A stretch of DNA of 64,000 bases, from positions 3,100,001-3,164,000 of the forward strand of contig NC_022247.1 of the NCBI RefSeq assembly GCF_000463015.1, given 5' to 3'. The position numbers were made by a program, and so were the translations under genes. This stretch comes from Variovorax paradoxus B4. Its GTDB lineage: Bacteria > Pseudomonadota > Gammaproteobacteria > Burkholderiales > Burkholderiaceae_C. The notes beneath the pieces were generated by a model, which ran no database searches, was not told where the DNA came from, and saw only the letters and a list, made by a program, of their open reading frames with translations. Below, one piece after another: positions 9,885-20,207 of this stretch; the stretch's first letter is position 1; every line of letters begins with the position of its first letter.

Positions 9885-9922
9885 CTGTGAATTGGGCCGG
9901 CGCGGAAAGGGCCGGCAGAAAG

Positions 9923-11293
9923 TTAACCAAAGAGCCGCGTGACGTCGTTGAAGAGTGCAACCGACATCATGACCAGCAGCAAAGCGACACCGCCGCGCTG
10001 AAGCCGTTCCATCCAGGCGTCAGAGACGCTCTTGCCGGTCAGGCCCTCCCAAAGATAATACATCAGGTGTCCTCCATCGAGGACCGGCAGCGGCATGAGA
10101 TTGAGCACGCCAAGGCTCACGCTGATCAGCGCAAGGAACACCAGGTACTGGGTCAGCCCGAGGCTCGCGGACTTGCCCGCATAGTCGGCGATCGTGAGCG
10201 GCCCGCTCAGATTCTTGAGCGAGGCTTCGCCGATCACCATCTTGCCCATCATGCGGACGGTCAGTGCCGACACCTCCCAGGTGCGGACGATGCCGCGCCA
10301 GACACCGTCCACGGGGCCTTGCCGCACTGTCACCATTTCGGGCGGCGCGCCGACATAGGCGCCGATGCGGCCGACCTTCACGGCGCCCTCCTCGCGCAGT
10401 TCGGGCCTGACTTCGAGTTCGATCAACTGGCTGCCGCGCTGCACCTGCCAGGTCTGCGGGCGTGGCTGGTCGCCGTCGATCGAGGTGCGGATCAGCTCGC
10501 GCAGCTGCTGTCCGTCGACGACGGGCACATTGCCGACGCTGCGGACCACGTCGCCGCTGCGAAGGCCCGCACGCTCTGCCGCGCTGCCGGCCATCACCTG
10601 GCCGATCTCGGGCCGCGTCAGCGGTGCGAGCACGCCGATCTTGCGGAACATCTGCGGGTCGGCGTCCTTGGCCTCCATGAGACTCAACGGCAGCACGACC
10701 TGCCGACCGGGCCGGCCACCCTCGCCCGCCACTTCGAGCGTCAGGTCGCGGCCGTCGAGCGCGCCGCGCGTCATGCGCCAGCGCAGGTCCTCGAACGACT
10801 GCACGGGCTCCAGGTCGCCTTCGAAGCCGGCGCGCGTGATGTGCTCGCCGCCGCGCAGCCCCGCCGCTTCCGCCAGCGATGCCGCCACCGGACGCGCCAG
10901 CTTGGCAACGGGCTCCTCGACCCCGATCCAGTTGACGGCCGTGTAGAGCACCACGGCGAGCAGCAGATTGGCAATCGGCCCGGCGGCAACGATGGACGCG
11001 CGATAGCGCAGCGGCTGCGTATTGAAGGCGCGGTGCCGGTCCTCCGGCGCAACCGGCCCCTCGCGCTCGTCGAGCATCTTGACGTAGCCGCCGAAGGGAA
11101 AAGCGCCGATGACGAACTCGGTTTCCTGGCCCGGGTGCTGGCGCCTGGGCTGCCAGCGGTACAGCGTCTTGCCGAAGCCGACCGAGAACCGCAACACCTT
11201 GACGCCGCAAGCGACGGCGACGCGGTAGTGGCCGTATTCGTGCACGGCAATCAGGACGCCGAGTGCAACCACGAAAGCAATAACGGTGAGCAT
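9923..11293 (-). CDS. rseP: site-2 protease RseP
   Basis: A 456-residue intramembrane zinc metalloprotease that cleaves anti-sigma factor after DegS in the envelope stress response. The HEYGH zinc site lies at residues 18-22 in the first membrane helix, two PDZ domains occupy about 125-320, and the second zinc ligand region PVLDGGH is near residue 405 with further membrane helices at the end. Start and length agree with the family. Placement between dxr and bamA is conserved and links stress sensing to outer-membrane assembly. Confidence 0.97.
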   Translation of the reverse strand: MLTVIAFVVALGVLIAVHEYGHYRVAVACGVKVLRFSVGFGKTLYRWQPRRQHPGQETEFVIGAFPFGGYVKMLDEREGPVAPEDRHRAFNTQPLRYRASIVAAGPIANLLLAVVLYTAVNWIGVEEPVAKLARPVAASLAEAAGLRGGEHITRAGFEGDLEPVQSFEDLRWRMTRGALDGRDLTLEVAGEGGRPGRQVVLPLSLMEAKDADPQMFRKIGVLAPLTRPEIGQVMAGSAAERAGLRSGDVVRSVGNVPVVDGQQLRELIRTSIDGDQPRPQTWQVQRGSQLIELEVRPELREEGAVKVGRIGAYVGAPPEMVTVRQGPVDGVWRGIVRTWEVSALTVRMMGKMVIGEASLKNLSGPLTIADYAGKSASLGLTQYLVFLALISVSLGVLNLMPLPVLDGGHLMYYLWEGLTGKSVSDAWMERLQRGGVALLLVMMSVALFNDVTRLFG

Positions 11294-11317
11294 CCGGATC
11301 CTCTGTTGGCGGGAGCG

Positions 11318-12505
11318 TCAGGCCGCGAAGCGCAGTGCCGCGGCATTGGCGGCCGCCCGGGCACTGGCGTCGAGCGCCAGCAGATCGGCCAGCGATGCGG
11401 GCTTGGAGGGGCTGACGGCTTCCAAAGTTTCCATGTTGACCGCATGAATGCGGTCGAAGCGCAGTCGCCGATCAAGAAAGGCCTCGACCGCGACTTCGTT
11501 GGCAGCATTGAGGACCGCCGTGGTCCCGGGCGCCGCACGCAGCGCATGCCAGGCCAAGCCCAGTCCCGGGAACAGCGCCGCATCGGGAGCGTCGAAGCTC
11601 AGCGACGCCATCTGGCGGAAGTCGAGGCGCGCCGCGCCGCTCTCGATGCGCTCGGGCCAGGCCAGGCCGACAGCGATGGGCACCCGCATGTCGGGCGTCC
11701 CCAGCTGGGCAATGACCGAGGCATCGGTGAACTGGACCATCGAATGCACCACGCTCTGTGGATGGATGACCACCTCGATCTGCTCGGGCAGGACGCCGAA
11801 CAGATGGCGCGCCTCGATCACCTCGAGCGCCTTGTTCATCATGGTGGCGGAATCGACCGAGATCTTGCGGCCCATGACCCAGTTCGGATGCGCGCAGGCC
11901 TGCTCGGGCGTGACCGTACCCAGCGTATCGGGCGCGCGCGTGCGGAACGGGCCGCCCGAAGCCGTAAGAATGATCTTGTCGATGCGGCGCGGCCAGGTCG
12001 ACGGATCCTCGGGCAGCGACTGGAAGATGGCCGAGTGCTCGCTGTCGATCGGCAGCAGCGTGGCACCGCCGTCGCGCACGGTGCGCATGAACAGCTCGCC
12101 GCCAACCACCAGCGCCTCCTTGTTGGCCAGCAGGAGCCGCTTGCCGGCGCGCGCCGCGGCCAGGCAAGGCCCGAGGCCCGCAGCCCCCACGATGGCGGCC
12201 ATCACGGCGTCGACCTCCTCATGAGATGCTATCCTTTCGATAGCATCATCACCACTCAGCACCTTTGTGCCGAGATTGTTTTGTTCTATCTTTTCCGCCA
12301 GCAGCGCCGCATGCGGCGCGCTCGCCATGACCGCATACCGCGGCGAAAACCGTGCGCATTGCGCCAGCATTTCGTCGACCTTGGTCGATGCCGAAAGCGC
12401 GAAGACCTCGAAACGGTCGGGGTGCCGCGAAATGACATCGAGCGTGCTAACGCCGACCGACCCGGTCGAGCCCAACACCGTGATGCGTTGTTTGGGTGTG
12501 TTCAC
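11318..12505 (-). CDS. dxr: 1-deoxy-D-xylulose-5-phosphate reductoisomerase
   Basis: A 395-residue Dxr, which converts DXP to MEP with NADPH, the committed step of the MEP isoprenoid pathway. The nucleotide-binding GSTGSVG (12-18), the metal-binding region IDSEHSA, and [18 protein letters not shown] are present. The start is a GTG overlapping the cdsA stop (GTGA), indicating translational coupling. A 9-bp inverted repeat with low local GC lies within the coding region at 12225-12247, in a part of the protein ([13 protein letters not shown]...) that looks less typical. Confidence 0.97.
   Translation of the reverse strand: MNTPKQRITVLGSTGSVGVSTLDVISRHPDRFEVFALSASTKVDEMLAQCARFSPRYAVMASAPHAALLAEKIEQNNLGTKVLSGDDAIERIASHEEVDAVMAAIVGAAGLGPCLAAARAGKRLLLANKEALVVGGELFMRTVRDGGATLLPIDSEHSAIFQSLPEDPSTWPRRIDKIILTASGGPFRTRAPDTLGTVTPEQACAHPNWVMGRKISVDSATMMNKALEVIEARHLFGVLPEQIEVVIHPQSVVHSMVQFTDASVIAQLGTPDMRVPIAVGLAWPERIESGAARLDFRQMASLSFDAPDAALFPGLGLAWHALRAAPGTTAVLNAANEVAVEAFLDRRLRFDRIHAVNMETLEAVSPSKPASLADLLALDASARAAANAAALRFAA
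12225..12247. repeat. 9-bp inverted repeat within dxr
   Basis: GATGCTATC and its exact complement GATAGCATC are separated by five bases (CTTTC). The repeat lies in an AT-richer stretch (about 12225-12300) of an otherwise GC-rich gene and is read through in frame, giving DDAIERIAS in the protein. It resembles short GATAGC/ATAGCTGC tags seen elsewhere in the window. Confidence 0.85.
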
Positions 12506-13347
12506 AAGAAAGCCAGCATCAATGCAATGGGAAGTGCCGGCAAGAGGGCATCCACGCGGTCGAGCACGCCGCCATGGCCCGGCAGCAGGCTGCTGCTGTC
12601 CTTGGCGCCGGCACTGCGCTTGATCAGCGATTCGACCAGGTCGCCAACAACGCTGATTGCAGCGAGAAACAGCACCCCGACAAGCAGCAGCCACCAGCCG
12701 CGCTCGTACAGCCGGGTGTAGAGGCTTGCCACCGTCGCGCCGGCAGCCCTGTCGGCCCAGACCCAGGCAAAGGCCAGCACCACGACGCCCGCCATGCCGC
12801 CCCATACGCCTTCCCAGCTCTTGCCGGGGCTGATGGCGGGCGCGAGCTTGCTGCGCGTGAACTTGAGGCCGAAAGCGCGGCCCGTGAAATAGGCGAAAAC
12901 GTCCGCCACCCAGACCAGCACGAGGATGGAGAGCAGGAAGTTGATGCCGACCATGCGTGCCTGCACCGCTGCCAGCCACGCCACCCAGAGCGCCAGCAGC
13001 CCCCCGACCAACCGCAGCCCACGGGGAATGCGCGGCCAGCCCGGCACGGCCACCCGCAGCAGCGCGGCCCCACCGAGCACCCAGGCCGCACTGGCCAGCA
13101 GCCACATGAGCAACAGCGACCGATCAAGCAGGCCGAGCCACCACGAAAGCGCACACAGCGCCACCGTTTCCAGGCCGAGGAAGACCGACAGCCGCTGGCC
13201 ATAGCCGTTGAGCCGGCCCCACTCCCATGCGCCGGCACCGATCAACACCAGCATCACGCAGGCGAAAGGAACGTGCGACGGGTAGAAGAGTGCCGGCAGC
13301 AGGATCGCCAACAGGACGATGGCCGTGAGGATGCGTTGTTTGAGCAT
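12502..13347 (-). CDS. cdsA: phosphatidate cytidylyltransferase
   Basis: A 281-residue polytopic membrane enzyme making CDP-diacylglycerol, precursor of all phospholipids, from phosphatidic acid and CTP. Several hydrophobic helices are visible from residue 5 on. The C-terminal CDP-DAG synthase signature is complete: [19 protein letters not shown] followed by [14 protein letters not shown] use the ATG at 13347 ([18 protein letters not shown]); longer frames upstream overlap uppS. It couples to dxr by a GTGA overlap. Confidence 0.96.
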   Translation of the reverse strand: MLKQRILTAIVLLAILLPALFYPSHVPFACVMLVLIGAGAWEWGRLNGYGQRLSVFLGLETVALCALSWWLGLLDRSLLLMWLLASAAWVLGGAALLRVAVPGWPRIPRGLRLVGGLLALWVAWLAAVQARMVGINFLLSILVLVWVADVFAYFTGRAFGLKFTRSKLAPAISPGKSWEGVWGGMAGVVVLAFAWVWADRAAGATVASLYTRLYERGWWLLLVGVLFLAAISVVGDLVESLIKRSAGAKDSSSLLPGHGGVLDRVDALLPALPIALMLAFL

Positions 13348-13375
13348 GCGGCTGGAGGGGCGGACCGTGAGGCCC

Positions 13376-14119
13376 TCAGGCCAACTGGCGATCGGGTGAG
13401 GAGCCGCTGCCGGCCGTGATCTGCGCGGAGGTCTTGCCGAAACGCCGCTCGCGCGCCTGAAATGCGGCAATTCCCGCATCCAGCTCGGCCGGGTCGAACT
13501 CGGGCCAAAGCTTGTCGCTGAAGAAGAGTTCCGCGTACGCGCTCTGCCACAGCAGGAAGTTCGACAGGCGCTGCTCGCCGCCGGTGCGAATGAGAAGGTC
13601 GGGATCGGGCACGTGCGCCAGGGCCATGGCGCGGTCGAGATTCGCTTCGGTGAGCGCCTCGCCCTGCTCGGCCAGCCTGGCTGCGGCGCGGGCAATGTCC
13701 CATCGGCCGCCGTAGTTGAAGCAGACGTTCAGGATCAGCTTGGTGTTCTGCGCGGTGGCGGTCTCGGCGTCGACCAGGCCTTGCACCATTTTCTTGGAGA
13801 GGCCTGCGCGCTCGCCGACGAAATGCAGCTGCACGCCGTCGCGGCTCAGCTTGGGCACTTCGCGCGCGAGTGCACCCACCATGATTTCCATCAGCCCCGA
13901 AACTTCTTCGGGCGGACGGTTCCAGTTCTCCGACGAAAACGCGAAGACCGTGAGAACGCCCACGCCGCGATCGACACACGCCTTGACGCAGCGCCTCAGC
14001 GACTCGACGCCCTGCTTGTGTCCTGCCACGCGAGGCAGGAATCGCCGCGTGGCCCAGCGTCCGTTGCCATCCATGACGATGGCAATGTGGTGGGGAATCT
14101 GCAGCGAAGACGAGGCCAT
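13376..14119 (-). CDS. uppS: undecaprenyl diphosphate synthase
   Basis: A 247-residue cis-prenyltransferase making the C55 lipid carrier for peptidoglycan and O-antigen. The pyrophosphate-binding MDGNGRWA is at 16-23, with FAFSSENW, LILNVCFNYGG and DLLIRTGGEQRLSNFLLWQ all conserved. The ATG at 14119 has GAGG at a suitable distance; an upstream TTG (14131) is less likely. It lies nine bases after the frr stop. Confidence 0.97.
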   Translation of the reverse strand: MASSSLQIPHHIAIVMDGNGRWATRRFLPRVAGHKQGVESLRRCVKACVDRGVGVLTVFAFSSENWNRPPEEVSGLMEIMVGALAREVPKLSRDGVQLHFVGERAGLSKKMVQGLVDAETATAQNTKLILNVCFNYGGRWDIARAAARLAEQGEALTEANLDRAMALAHVPDPDLLIRTGGEQRLSNFLLWQSAYAELFFSDKLWPEFDPAELDAGIAAFQARERRFGKTSAQITAGSGSSPDRQLA

Positions 14120-14127
14120 GCGCAGCC

Positions 14128-14697
14128 TCAAACGGCCATGATCTCCGCTTCCTTGGCCGCGACCAGGCGGTCGATTTCCGCGATGTGGCGGTCCGTGACC
14201 TTCTGGATTTCGGCTTCGGCGCGCTTCTGGTCGTCCTCGGAGGCGAGCTTTTCCTTGACCAGCTTCTTGACCGATTCGTTCGCATCGCGGCGCAGGTTGC
14301 GCGTGGCGATCTTGGCGGTTTCGCCTTCGTTGCGGACCAGCTTGGTCATTTCCTTGCGGCGCTCCTCGCTCATGGCAGGCAGCGGCACGCGGATCAGGTC
14401 GCCCATCGAGGCGGGGTTCAGGCCCAGGTCGCTTTCGCGGATGGCCTTCTCGATCTTGGCGCCCATGCCCTTTTCCCAGGGCTGGACGCTGATCGTGCGC
14501 GAGTCGAGCACCGACACGTTGGCCACCTGGCTCAGCGGCACCTGCGAGCCGTAGTACTCGACGTGGATCGAGTCGAGCAGCGCGGAGTTGGCACGGCCGG
14601 TACGGATCTTGGTGAGGTTGTTCTGGAACGCAGCGAGCGACTGGTTCATCTTGGCGTCGGTCGCGCTGCGGATTTCTGCAATGGTGGGGGTCGTCAT
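14128..14697 (-). CDS. frr: ribosome recycling factor
   Basis: A 189-residue RRF, which with EF-G and IF3 splits the post-termination ribosome. It has the expected long three-helix bundle with an inserted beta domain: [15 protein letters not shown] near the start, [20 protein letters not shown] in the beta part, and the strongly charged [11 protein letters not shown] region. Length and position between pyrH and uppS are standard. Confidence 0.98.
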   Translation of the reverse strand: MTTPTIAEIRSATDAKMNQSLAAFQNNLTKIRTGRANSALLDSIHVEYYGSQVPLSQVANVSVLDSRTISVQPWEKGMGAKIEKAIRESDLGLNPASMGDLIRVPLPAMSEERRKEMTKLVRNEGETAKIATRNLRRDANESVKKLVKEKLASEDDQKRAEAEIQKVTDRHIAEIDRLVAAKEAEIMAV

Positions 14698-14710
14698 CTC
14701 AAATTACTCC

Positions 14711-15433
14711 TCAGGCATGCACCAGCGTGCCCTCGTCCTCGCCCATGACGACGCGCTTGAGCGCACCGTTCTTGAAAATCGAGAACACCTTGATCGGCAG
14801 CTTCTGGTCGCGGCACAGCGCGAAGGCCGTGGCGTCCATGATGCCGAGATTCTTCGCGATCGCCTCGTCGAAAGTGAGCGACGCATAGCGCGTTGCATCG
14901 GGATGGGTCTTCGGATCGGCGGAATAGACACCGTCGACCTTGGTGGCCTTGAGCACCAGTTCGGCACCGATCTCGGCCCCGCGCAGCGCGGCGGCCGTGT
15001 CGGTGGTGAAGAACGGATTGCCGGTGCCCGCGGCAAACACCACGACCTTGCCCTCTTCGAGGTACTGCAGCGCCTTGGGGCGCACGTAGGGTTCGACCAC
15101 CTGCTCGATCGCGATGGCGGACATGACGCGCGCCACCAGCCCCTGCTTGTTCATGGCGTCGGCCAGGGCCAGCGAATTCATGACGGTGGCCAGCATGCCC
15201 ATGTAGTCGGCCGTGGCGCGGTCCATGCCGACCGAGCCTCCCGCGACGCCGCGGAAGATGTTGCCGCCACCGATCACGACGGCGACCTCGACACCCATGT
15301 TCACCACTTCCGCCACCTCTTCGACCATGCGAACGATGGTGGCGCGATTAATACCAAAGGCATCGTCCCCCATTAACGCCTCGCCCGACAGCTTCAACAA
15401 GATTCGCTTGTGGGCTGGGCGGGGATCAGACAT
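14711..15433 (-). CDS. pyrH: UMP kinase
   Basis: A 240-residue amino-acid-kinase-fold enzyme that phosphorylates UMP to UDP, controlled in bacteria by GTP and UTP. It starts [20 protein letters not shown], the conserved ATP-site opening; [10 protein letters not shown] (near 60-69) and the TDTAAALRG region are also present. The ATG at 15433 is chosen over an upstream in-frame ATG at 15499, which would place the start in the tsf terminator. Confidence 0.98.
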   Translation of the reverse strand: MSDPRPAHKRILLKLSGEALMGDDAFGINRATIVRMVEEVAEVVNMGVEVAVVIGGGNIFRGVAGGSVGMDRATADYMGMLATVMNSLALADAMNKQGLVARVMSAIAIEQVVEPYVRPKALQYLEEGKVVVFAAGTGNPFFTTDTAAALRGAEIGAELVLKATKVDGVYSADPKTHPDATRYASLTFDEAIAKNLGIMDATAFALCRDQKLPIKVFSIFKNGALKRVVMGEDEGTLVHA

Positions 15434-15483
15434 GGGCAATTTCCTTACTTGGGTTGGCGGGGGCGAGTGTAGAACGAGGCGGT

Positions 15484-15514
15484 GAAAAAACGGCGGCACA
15501 CACGCGTGCGCCGT
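15484..15514 (-). terminator. Rho-independent terminator after tsf
   Basis: On the minus strand ACGGCG pairs with CGCCGT across a 13-nt loop that can itself form a few pairs, followed by a run of six T. It lies just after the tsf stop and before pyrH, so it would reduce read-through from rpsB-tsf into pyrH-frr. Confidence 0.75.
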
Positions 15515-15535
15515 CGCTTTGGGGCGTAACAGTTT

Positions 15536-16459
15536 TTACGCGGCGGCCTTGGCGGCAGCCACCTGGGCTGCAACTTCGGCGGCAAAGTCGTCGACCTTCT
15601 TTTCGATGCCTTCGCCGACCACATACAGGGTGAAGCCCTTGATGCTGGTGTTGGCGGCCTTGAGCATCTGCTCGACGGTCTGCTTGTCGTTCTTCACGAA
15701 CGGCTGGTTGTGCAGCGAGACTTCCTTGAGGTACTTCTGCACGCCGCCTTCGATGCGCTTGGCAACGATGTCGGCAGGCTGCGGCTTCTTGCCTTCGGCT
15801 TCGGCCGTCTTGCGATCTTCCTCGGCCTTGCCGGCGGCCACGGCACGCTCTTTTTCGATCAAGTCGGCAGGCACGTCAGCGGCCGAAATGGCAACCGGCT
15901 TCATGGCGGCGATGTGCATCGCGACGTCCTTGGCCGAGGTATCGTCGCCTTCGAACTCGACCATCACGCCGATGCGCGTGCCGTGCAGGTACGAAGCCAG
16001 CTTGCCGTTGCCGCCAAAGTGCTTGAAGCGGCGGAAGCTCATGTTCTCGCCGATCTTGCCGATCAGGCCCTTGCGCACGTCCTCGAGCGTGGGGCCGAAG
16101 CCGTCCTGCTCATAGGGCAGCGCGCCCAGCGCAGCGATGTCCGCGGGGTTGTGCTTGGCGACCAGCATCGCGGCAGCGTTGGCCAGGGCCAGGAAACTGT
16201 CGTTCTTGGTGACGAAGTCGGTTTCGCAGTTGATCTCGATCATGCCGCCGGCCGAGCCTTCGACGAACGCCGTGACCACGCCTTCGGCAGTGATGCGGCC
16301 CGATGCCTTGCCAGCCTTGTTGCCGAGCTTGATGCGCAGCAACTCTTCGGCCTTTTCCATGTTGCCGTCGGCCTCGGTCAGGGCCTTCTTGCATTCCATC
16401 ATCGGCGCGTCGGTCTTTGCGCGCAGTTCGCCGACCATGCTTGCGGTGATTGCAGCCAT
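15536..16459 (-). CDS. tsf: elongation factor Ts
   Basis: A 307-residue guanine-nucleotide exchange factor for EF-Tu. The N-terminal domain has [18 protein letters not shown] (about 14-31), followed by the two EF-Ts core subdomains and the C-terminal module (about residue 225 on, [17 protein letters not shown]). Length is as in other beta-proteobacteria. Transcribed after rpsB, with an intervening terminator hairpin. Confidence 0.98.
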   Translation of the reverse strand: MAAITASMVGELRAKTDAPMMECKKALTEADGNMEKAEELLRIKLGNKAGKASGRITAEGVVTAFVEGSAGGMIEINCETDFVTKNDSFLALANAAAMLVAKHNPADIAALGALPYEQDGFGPTLEDVRKGLIGKIGENMSFRRFKHFGGNGKLASYLHGTRIGVMVEFEGDDTSAKDVAMHIAAMKPVAISAADVPADLIEKERAVAAGKAEEDRKTAEAEGKKPQPADIVAKRIEGGVQKYLKEVSLHNQPFVKNDKQTVEQMLKAANTSIKGFTLYVVGEGIEKKVDDFAAEVAAQVAAAKAAA

Positions 16460-16488
16460 TGTTCTATCTCCGTGTCCAAAAAATCAGA

Positions 16489-16516
16489 TTAAAAAAAAGG
16501 GGCACCAAAGCCCCTT
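16489..16516 (-). terminator. intrinsic terminator between rpsB and tsf
   Basis: AAGGGGC pairs with GCCCCTT across a six-base loop (TTTGGT), followed on the minus strand by a run of eight or more T. The element is complete as an intrinsic terminator, so tsf transcription would depend on partial read-through. A terminator between rpsB and tsf is also known from E. coli. Confidence 0.85.
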
Positions 16517-16540
16517 CTTCAGGCGCGTGAGAGCACTCGA

Positions 16541-17296
16541 TCAGGCCGAGGCGCCCTCTTCGACTTCGACGAATTCGTCGCCGCTGCCTTCGGCGATGGC
16601 CTTGACCACGTCACCGGTGGCGCTGTTGCGGCCTTCGATGATCGCGTCGGCGATGCCGCGAGCGTAGAGCGTGACGGCCTTCGACGAGTCGTCGTTACCC
16701 GGAATCACATAGTCGATGCCTTCGGGCGAATGGTTGGAGTCGACCACGCCGATCAGCGGAATGCCCAGCTTCTTGGCTTCCGCCACGGCGATCTTGTGGA
16801 AGCCCACGTCGATCACGAAGATGGCATCGGGCAGCGCGGTCATGTCCTGGATGCCGCCGATGTCCTTCTCGAGCTTCTCGATCTCGCGCGAGAACGTGAG
16901 CTGCTCTTTCTTGCTCAGGCTGTCGAGGCCTGCTTCTTGCTGGGCCTTCATGTCCTTCAGGCGCTTGATCGAGGTCTTGACGGTCTTGAAGTTGGTCAGC
17001 ATGCCGCCGAGCCAGCGGGTATCGACGAAAGGCACGCCGGCGCGGCGAGCTTCGGCAGCCACGATTTCACGGGCCTGACGCTTGGTGCCGACCATCAGGA
17101 TCGTGCCGCGGTTAGCCGTGAGTTGCTTGGCGTACTTCATCGCGTCCTGGAACATCGGGAGCGATTTTTCCAGGTTGATGATGTGAATCTTGTTGCGATG
17201 GCCGAAGATGTACGGGGCCATCTTGGGGTTCCAGAAGCGGGTTTGGTGACCGAAGTGGACACCGGCTTCCAGCATTTCGCGCATGGTGGTAGACAT
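16541..17296 (-). CDS. rpsB: 30S ribosomal protein S2
   Basis: A 251-residue S2 protein beginning [20 protein letters not shown], the usual bacterial opening. The conserved [27 protein letters not shown] and [18 protein letters not shown] segments are present. The acidic C-terminal tail is common in this group. It heads the transcript that includes tsf; the 222 bases upstream form its leader and promoter. Confidence 0.98.
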   Translation of the reverse strand: MSTTMREMLEAGVHFGHQTRFWNPKMAPYIFGHRNKIHIINLEKSLPMFQDAMKYAKQLTANRGTILMVGTKRQAREIVAAEARRAGVPFVDTRWLGGMLTNFKTVKTSIKRLKDMKAQQEAGLDSLSKKEQLTFSREIEKLEKDIGGIQDMTALPDAIFVIDVGFHKIAVAEAKKLGIPLIGVVDSNHSPEGIDYVIPGNDDSSKAVTLYARGIADAIIEGRNSATGDVVKAIAEGSGDEFVEVEEGASA

Positions 17297-17441
17297 TGAA
17301 AATTACTCCAAAGGTTGGGTCTAAAATCCAGCCCGTTTTGTGCCTCCTTCGAATGGAGTCACAACACCTTGATTGGGCCGGTTTGCGGATGTGTTTGGCT
17401 GGGTGCGACGAAAGCCGTCACATGTTCAGCGAAACCCAAAG

Positions 17442-17450
17442 AGTATAGCA
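17442..17450 (-). promoter_or_regulatory. probable rpsB extended -10 promoter element
   Basis: The minus strand reads TGCTATACT, an extended -10 with TG one base before TATACT. It lies about 145 bases upstream of the rpsB start, leaving a long 5' leader as expected where S2 regulates its own message. No good -35 is visible. The leader (17297-17440) contains no other gene. Confidence 0.55.
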
Positions 17451-17518
17451 CGGCCCTCTCTGTCCTTTCTCCTTGCCCCACCCCGGAACCGAGCCGTCCG
17501 CGCCCTCGCAGCCCACCC

Positions 17519-18844
17519 ATGAACGACCTCCACGCCACCCGTCTGAATGTTCTGGCAGGTGGCACCGATGCATGCACCGAAATGGAGCGCGCCATCGGCA
17601 TCGCCCAGTCCCCGGCCTGCAGCCACGTCTTCACCCGCACACTCTTCGACGAAGCCCGCCGGCAGGTCGCCCGATCGGTGCCGCAAAGCAGGCTCGCCGG
17701 ACTCGCCTTCACCGCCAAGGACCTGTTCGACATCGAGGGCCAGCCAACCCCGGCGGGCTCCGTGGCGCTCTCGCACGCGCCGGCCGCCAAGGCCGATGCA
17801 GTGTCCGTGGCGCGGCTGCGCGCCGCGGGCGGCGTGCTGACGGGCCGCACCAACATGACGGAGTTTGCGTTCTCCGGCGTGGGAGTCAACCCGCACCACG
17901 GCACGCCGGCCAACGCGAGCGACGCGGCCACGCCGCGCATCCCGGGAGGCTCGTCCTCCGGCGCCGCCGTCTCGGTCGCCACCGGGGCGGCATTCATCGG
18001 CCTGGGCTCGGACACGGGCGGCTCGATCCGCATTCCCGCCGCGCTGAACGGCATCGTGGGTTTCAAGAGCACTGCCCGGCTGGTGCCGACCGAAGGCGCC
18101 CTGCCGCTGTCGACCACGCTCGACACCGTCTGTGCCATGACGCGCTCGGTCCGCGACGCCGTCACGGCGCACGAAATCCTCGCGGCACGCCGTGTGACCG
18201 CCGGTGCGGCCTCCCTGGGGGCATACCGGCTTGCCGTCGTGAAGAACGTGTTCTTCGACGGCATCGAGCCCGCGGTGGCGCGGGCTTTCGACAATGCGCT
18301 GCAAACACTGCACGACGCCGGCGCCCGGATCGAGGAGATCCAGCTGCCGGAGCTCGCGGAGCTGCAGGCCATCAATGCCACGGGCGGTTTTTCGGCGGCC
18401 GAGTCCTACGCCTGGCACCGGCTGCTGCTCGAGCGCAGCGGCGCCGGCTACGACCCCCGCGTGGCCCAGCGCATCCTCAGGGGCGCCACCATGAAGGCAC
18501 ACGAATACATCGATCTCATGCATGCCCGGCAGGCCTGGATCGCCCGCGTCGAAGCAGCGCTGTCGCCCTTCGACGCGGTGCTGTCGCCCACCGTACCGAT
18601 CACCGCGCCCGCCATTGCGAGCGTCGCGCCGGGCGCCGAGCGCGACGACGAATTCTTCCGCATCAATGCATTGCTGCTGCGCAACCCCTCGATCATCAAC
18701 ATGCTCGACGGCTGCGCCCTCTCGCTGCCCTGCCAGGCCGTTGGCGAACTGCCGGTGGGCCTGATGCTGTGGCATGCCTCGCTGCACGACGACGCCGTTC
18801 TGGCGGTCGCCCTGCAAGCGGAACGAGCGCTGCAAAAACAATAG
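17519..18844 (+). CDS. amidase-signature family hydrolase
   Basis: A 441-residue amidase-signature enzyme; the substrate is unknown. The Ser-cisSer-Lys triad is visible: Lys67 in GLAFTAKD, Ser147 in PGGSSSG, and nucleophile Ser169 in GSDTGGSIRIPA. Such enzymes hydrolyse amides, often from xenobiotics or urea derivatives; lack of a GatB partner and the divergent C-terminus argue against GatA. The ATG at 17519 gives the MNDLHATRLNVLAGG opening; longer frames run into the rpsB leader. It precedes a DadA-like oxidase by 52 bases on the same strand, so amide breakdown followed by amino-acid oxidation is possible. Confidence 0.88.
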   Translation: MNDLHATRLNVLAGGTDACTEMERAIGIAQSPACSHVFTRTLFDEARRQVARSVPQSRLAGLAFTAKDLFDIEGQPTPAGSVALSHAPAAKADAVSVARLRAAGGVLTGRTNMTEFAFSGVGVNPHHGTPANASDAATPRIPGGSSSGAAVSVATGAAFIGLGSDTGGSIRIPAALNGIVGFKSTARLVPTEGALPLSTTLDTVCAMTRSVRDAVTAHEILAARRVTAGAASLGAYRLAVVKNVFFDGIEPAVARAFDNALQTLHDAGARIEEIQLPELAELQAINATGGFSAAESYAWHRLLLERSGAGYDPRVAQRILRGATMKAHEYIDLMHARQAWIARVEAALSPFDAVLSPTVPITAPAIASVAPGAERDDEFFRINALLLRNPSIINMLDGCALSLPCQAVGELPVGLMLWHASLHDDAVLAVALQAERALQKQ

Positions 18845-18896
18845 CTTCACGCACCGATCGACGGGTGCCGGCCATCTCTTCTTACTCAAAAATTCA

Positions 18897-20150
18897 ATGA
18901 AAATCGCGATCGTGGGCGCCGGCATCATCGGCGTCACAACCGCCTGGGAACTGGTTTCGGACGGCCATGAAGTTTCCGTGTTCGAGCGCCGCGGCGCTGC
19001 GGCCGAGGAAGCCAGTTTTGCGAATGCCGGGGTGGTCGCGCCGGGCTATGTCACGCCGTGGGCGGCGCCGGGCATGCGCGCCAAGGTGCTGCGCTCGCTG
19101 CTGTCCCCGCACGGCGCCATCAAGCTGCGCTGGCCGCTGAGTTCGCGCGACCTCGGCTGGATGGCGCGCTGGCAGAAAGCCTGCAAGCTCGAAACCTACC
19201 TGGCCAACCGCGCCCGCATGCAGCGCCTGGCGTTCTACAGCCGCACCCGGTTGCACGAGGTGACCGAAGCGCGCGAGCTGAGCTACGAACGCAGCGACGG
19301 CTACCTCGTGCTGCTGCGCTCCAAGCGCGAGAAGAAAATGGTCCAGCCGGGGCTCGACGTGCTGCGCGCGGCGGGCAGCGTCTTCAGGGAAGTGGACGCC
19401 GACGAGGCCCGCCGCATCGAGCCCGCGCTCAACACCGACACGGCGCTCGCGGGTGCGATCCACCTGCCCGAGGACGAAGTAGCCAACTGCCGCCAGTTCG
19501 CGCTGCTTCTCAAGTGGGAAGCCGAGGCGCTCGGCGCCCAGTTCCATTTCAATTGCGACATTGCGCCGCTGAGCCGCGCGCAGCCCACCTCCATTTCGCT
19601 CGCGAGCGGCTCGCCTCCGCTGCGCTTCGATGCCGTGGTGGTGTGCGCCGGTCTTGCCTCGGCCTCGCTGCTGCGGCCGCTCGGCCTGCGGATTCCGCTG
19701 GCACCGGTGTACGGCCACTCGATCAGCGCGCCGATCCGCGAATCGCTCAACGCGCCGCGCAGCGCCGTGATGGACGAGCGCTACAAGGTCGCGATCTCGC
19801 GCCTGGGCCAGCGCGTGCGCGTGGCCGGCAGTGCGGAGATCGGCGGCTCTCTGGACACCATGAATCCCTCCGCGGTGCAAACGCTCTACAAAGTGCTGCA
19901 CGACTGGTTTCCGGGCGCTGCAACACTGCAGTCGGGCGTGCAGCAGTGGAAGGGCGCGCGTCCGATGCTGCCCGACGGCCCACCGGTGCTCGGCGCCAGC
20001 GGCGTGCCGGGCGTCTGGCTCAATCTGGGCCACGGTTCGAGCGGATGGGCGCTGTCATGCGGCAGCGCACGCGTGGTGGCCGACCTGGTCGGCGGCCGCG
20101 ATGCGGGCGTCGACCTCGAAGGCCTGGGCATCGAGCGGCTCGCTCAATAA
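18897..20150 (+). CDS. DadA-like D-amino-acid dehydrogenase/FAD oxidoreductase
   Basis: A 417-residue FAD-dependent oxidoreductase of the DAO family. It starts with a Rossmann dinucleotide site, IAIVGAGIIGVTTAWELV, and a FERR acidic end of strand two. The GHGSSGWALSCGSARVVADLV C-terminal FAD motif is typical of DadA. DadA proteins deaminate D-amino acids (often D-alanine) to keto acids, passing electrons to the respiratory chain. Context: after an amidase, before the NAD(P)HX repair gene. Specific substrate not determinable, so no symbol assigned. Confidence 0.88.
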   Translation: MKIAIVGAGIIGVTTAWELVSDGHEVSVFERRGAAAEEASFANAGVVAPGYVTPWAAPGMRAKVLRSLLSPHGAIKLRWPLSSRDLGWMARWQKACKLETYLANRARMQRLAFYSRTRLHEVTEARELSYERSDGYLVLLRSKREKKMVQPGLDVLRAAGSVFREVDADEARRIEPALNTDTALAGAIHLPEDEVANCRQFALLLKWEAEALGAQFHFNCDIAPLSRAQPTSISLASGSPPLRFDAVVVCAGLASASLLRPLGLRIPLAPVYGHSISAPIRESLNAPRSAVMDERYKVAISRLGQRVRVAGSAEIGGSLDTMNPSAVQTLYKVLHDWFPGAATLQSGVQQWKGARPMLPDGPPVLGASGVPGVWLNLGHGSSGWALSCGSARVVADLVGGRDAGVDLEGLGIERLAQ

Positions 20151-20207
20151 GCAAGGCACACCCGGCCGCAGCGGCTGCGTACGCGCCAGGCGGGGCAGAA
20201 TCGACCC

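Noticed and set aside
6972..9890. A very long open frame (over 900 codons) on the plus strand across bamA and skp, with similar ones opposite rimO/phaR, cobQ/OMF and the RND pump
   Set aside because: They mirror genuine minus-strand genes, have Arg/His/Gly-rich composition without motifs, and arise from third-position GC bias.
17519..18844. GatA subunit of the Glu-tRNA amidotransferase
   Set aside because: No gatB or gatC neighbour, and the C-terminal half does not resemble GatA; kept as a general amidase-signature enzyme.
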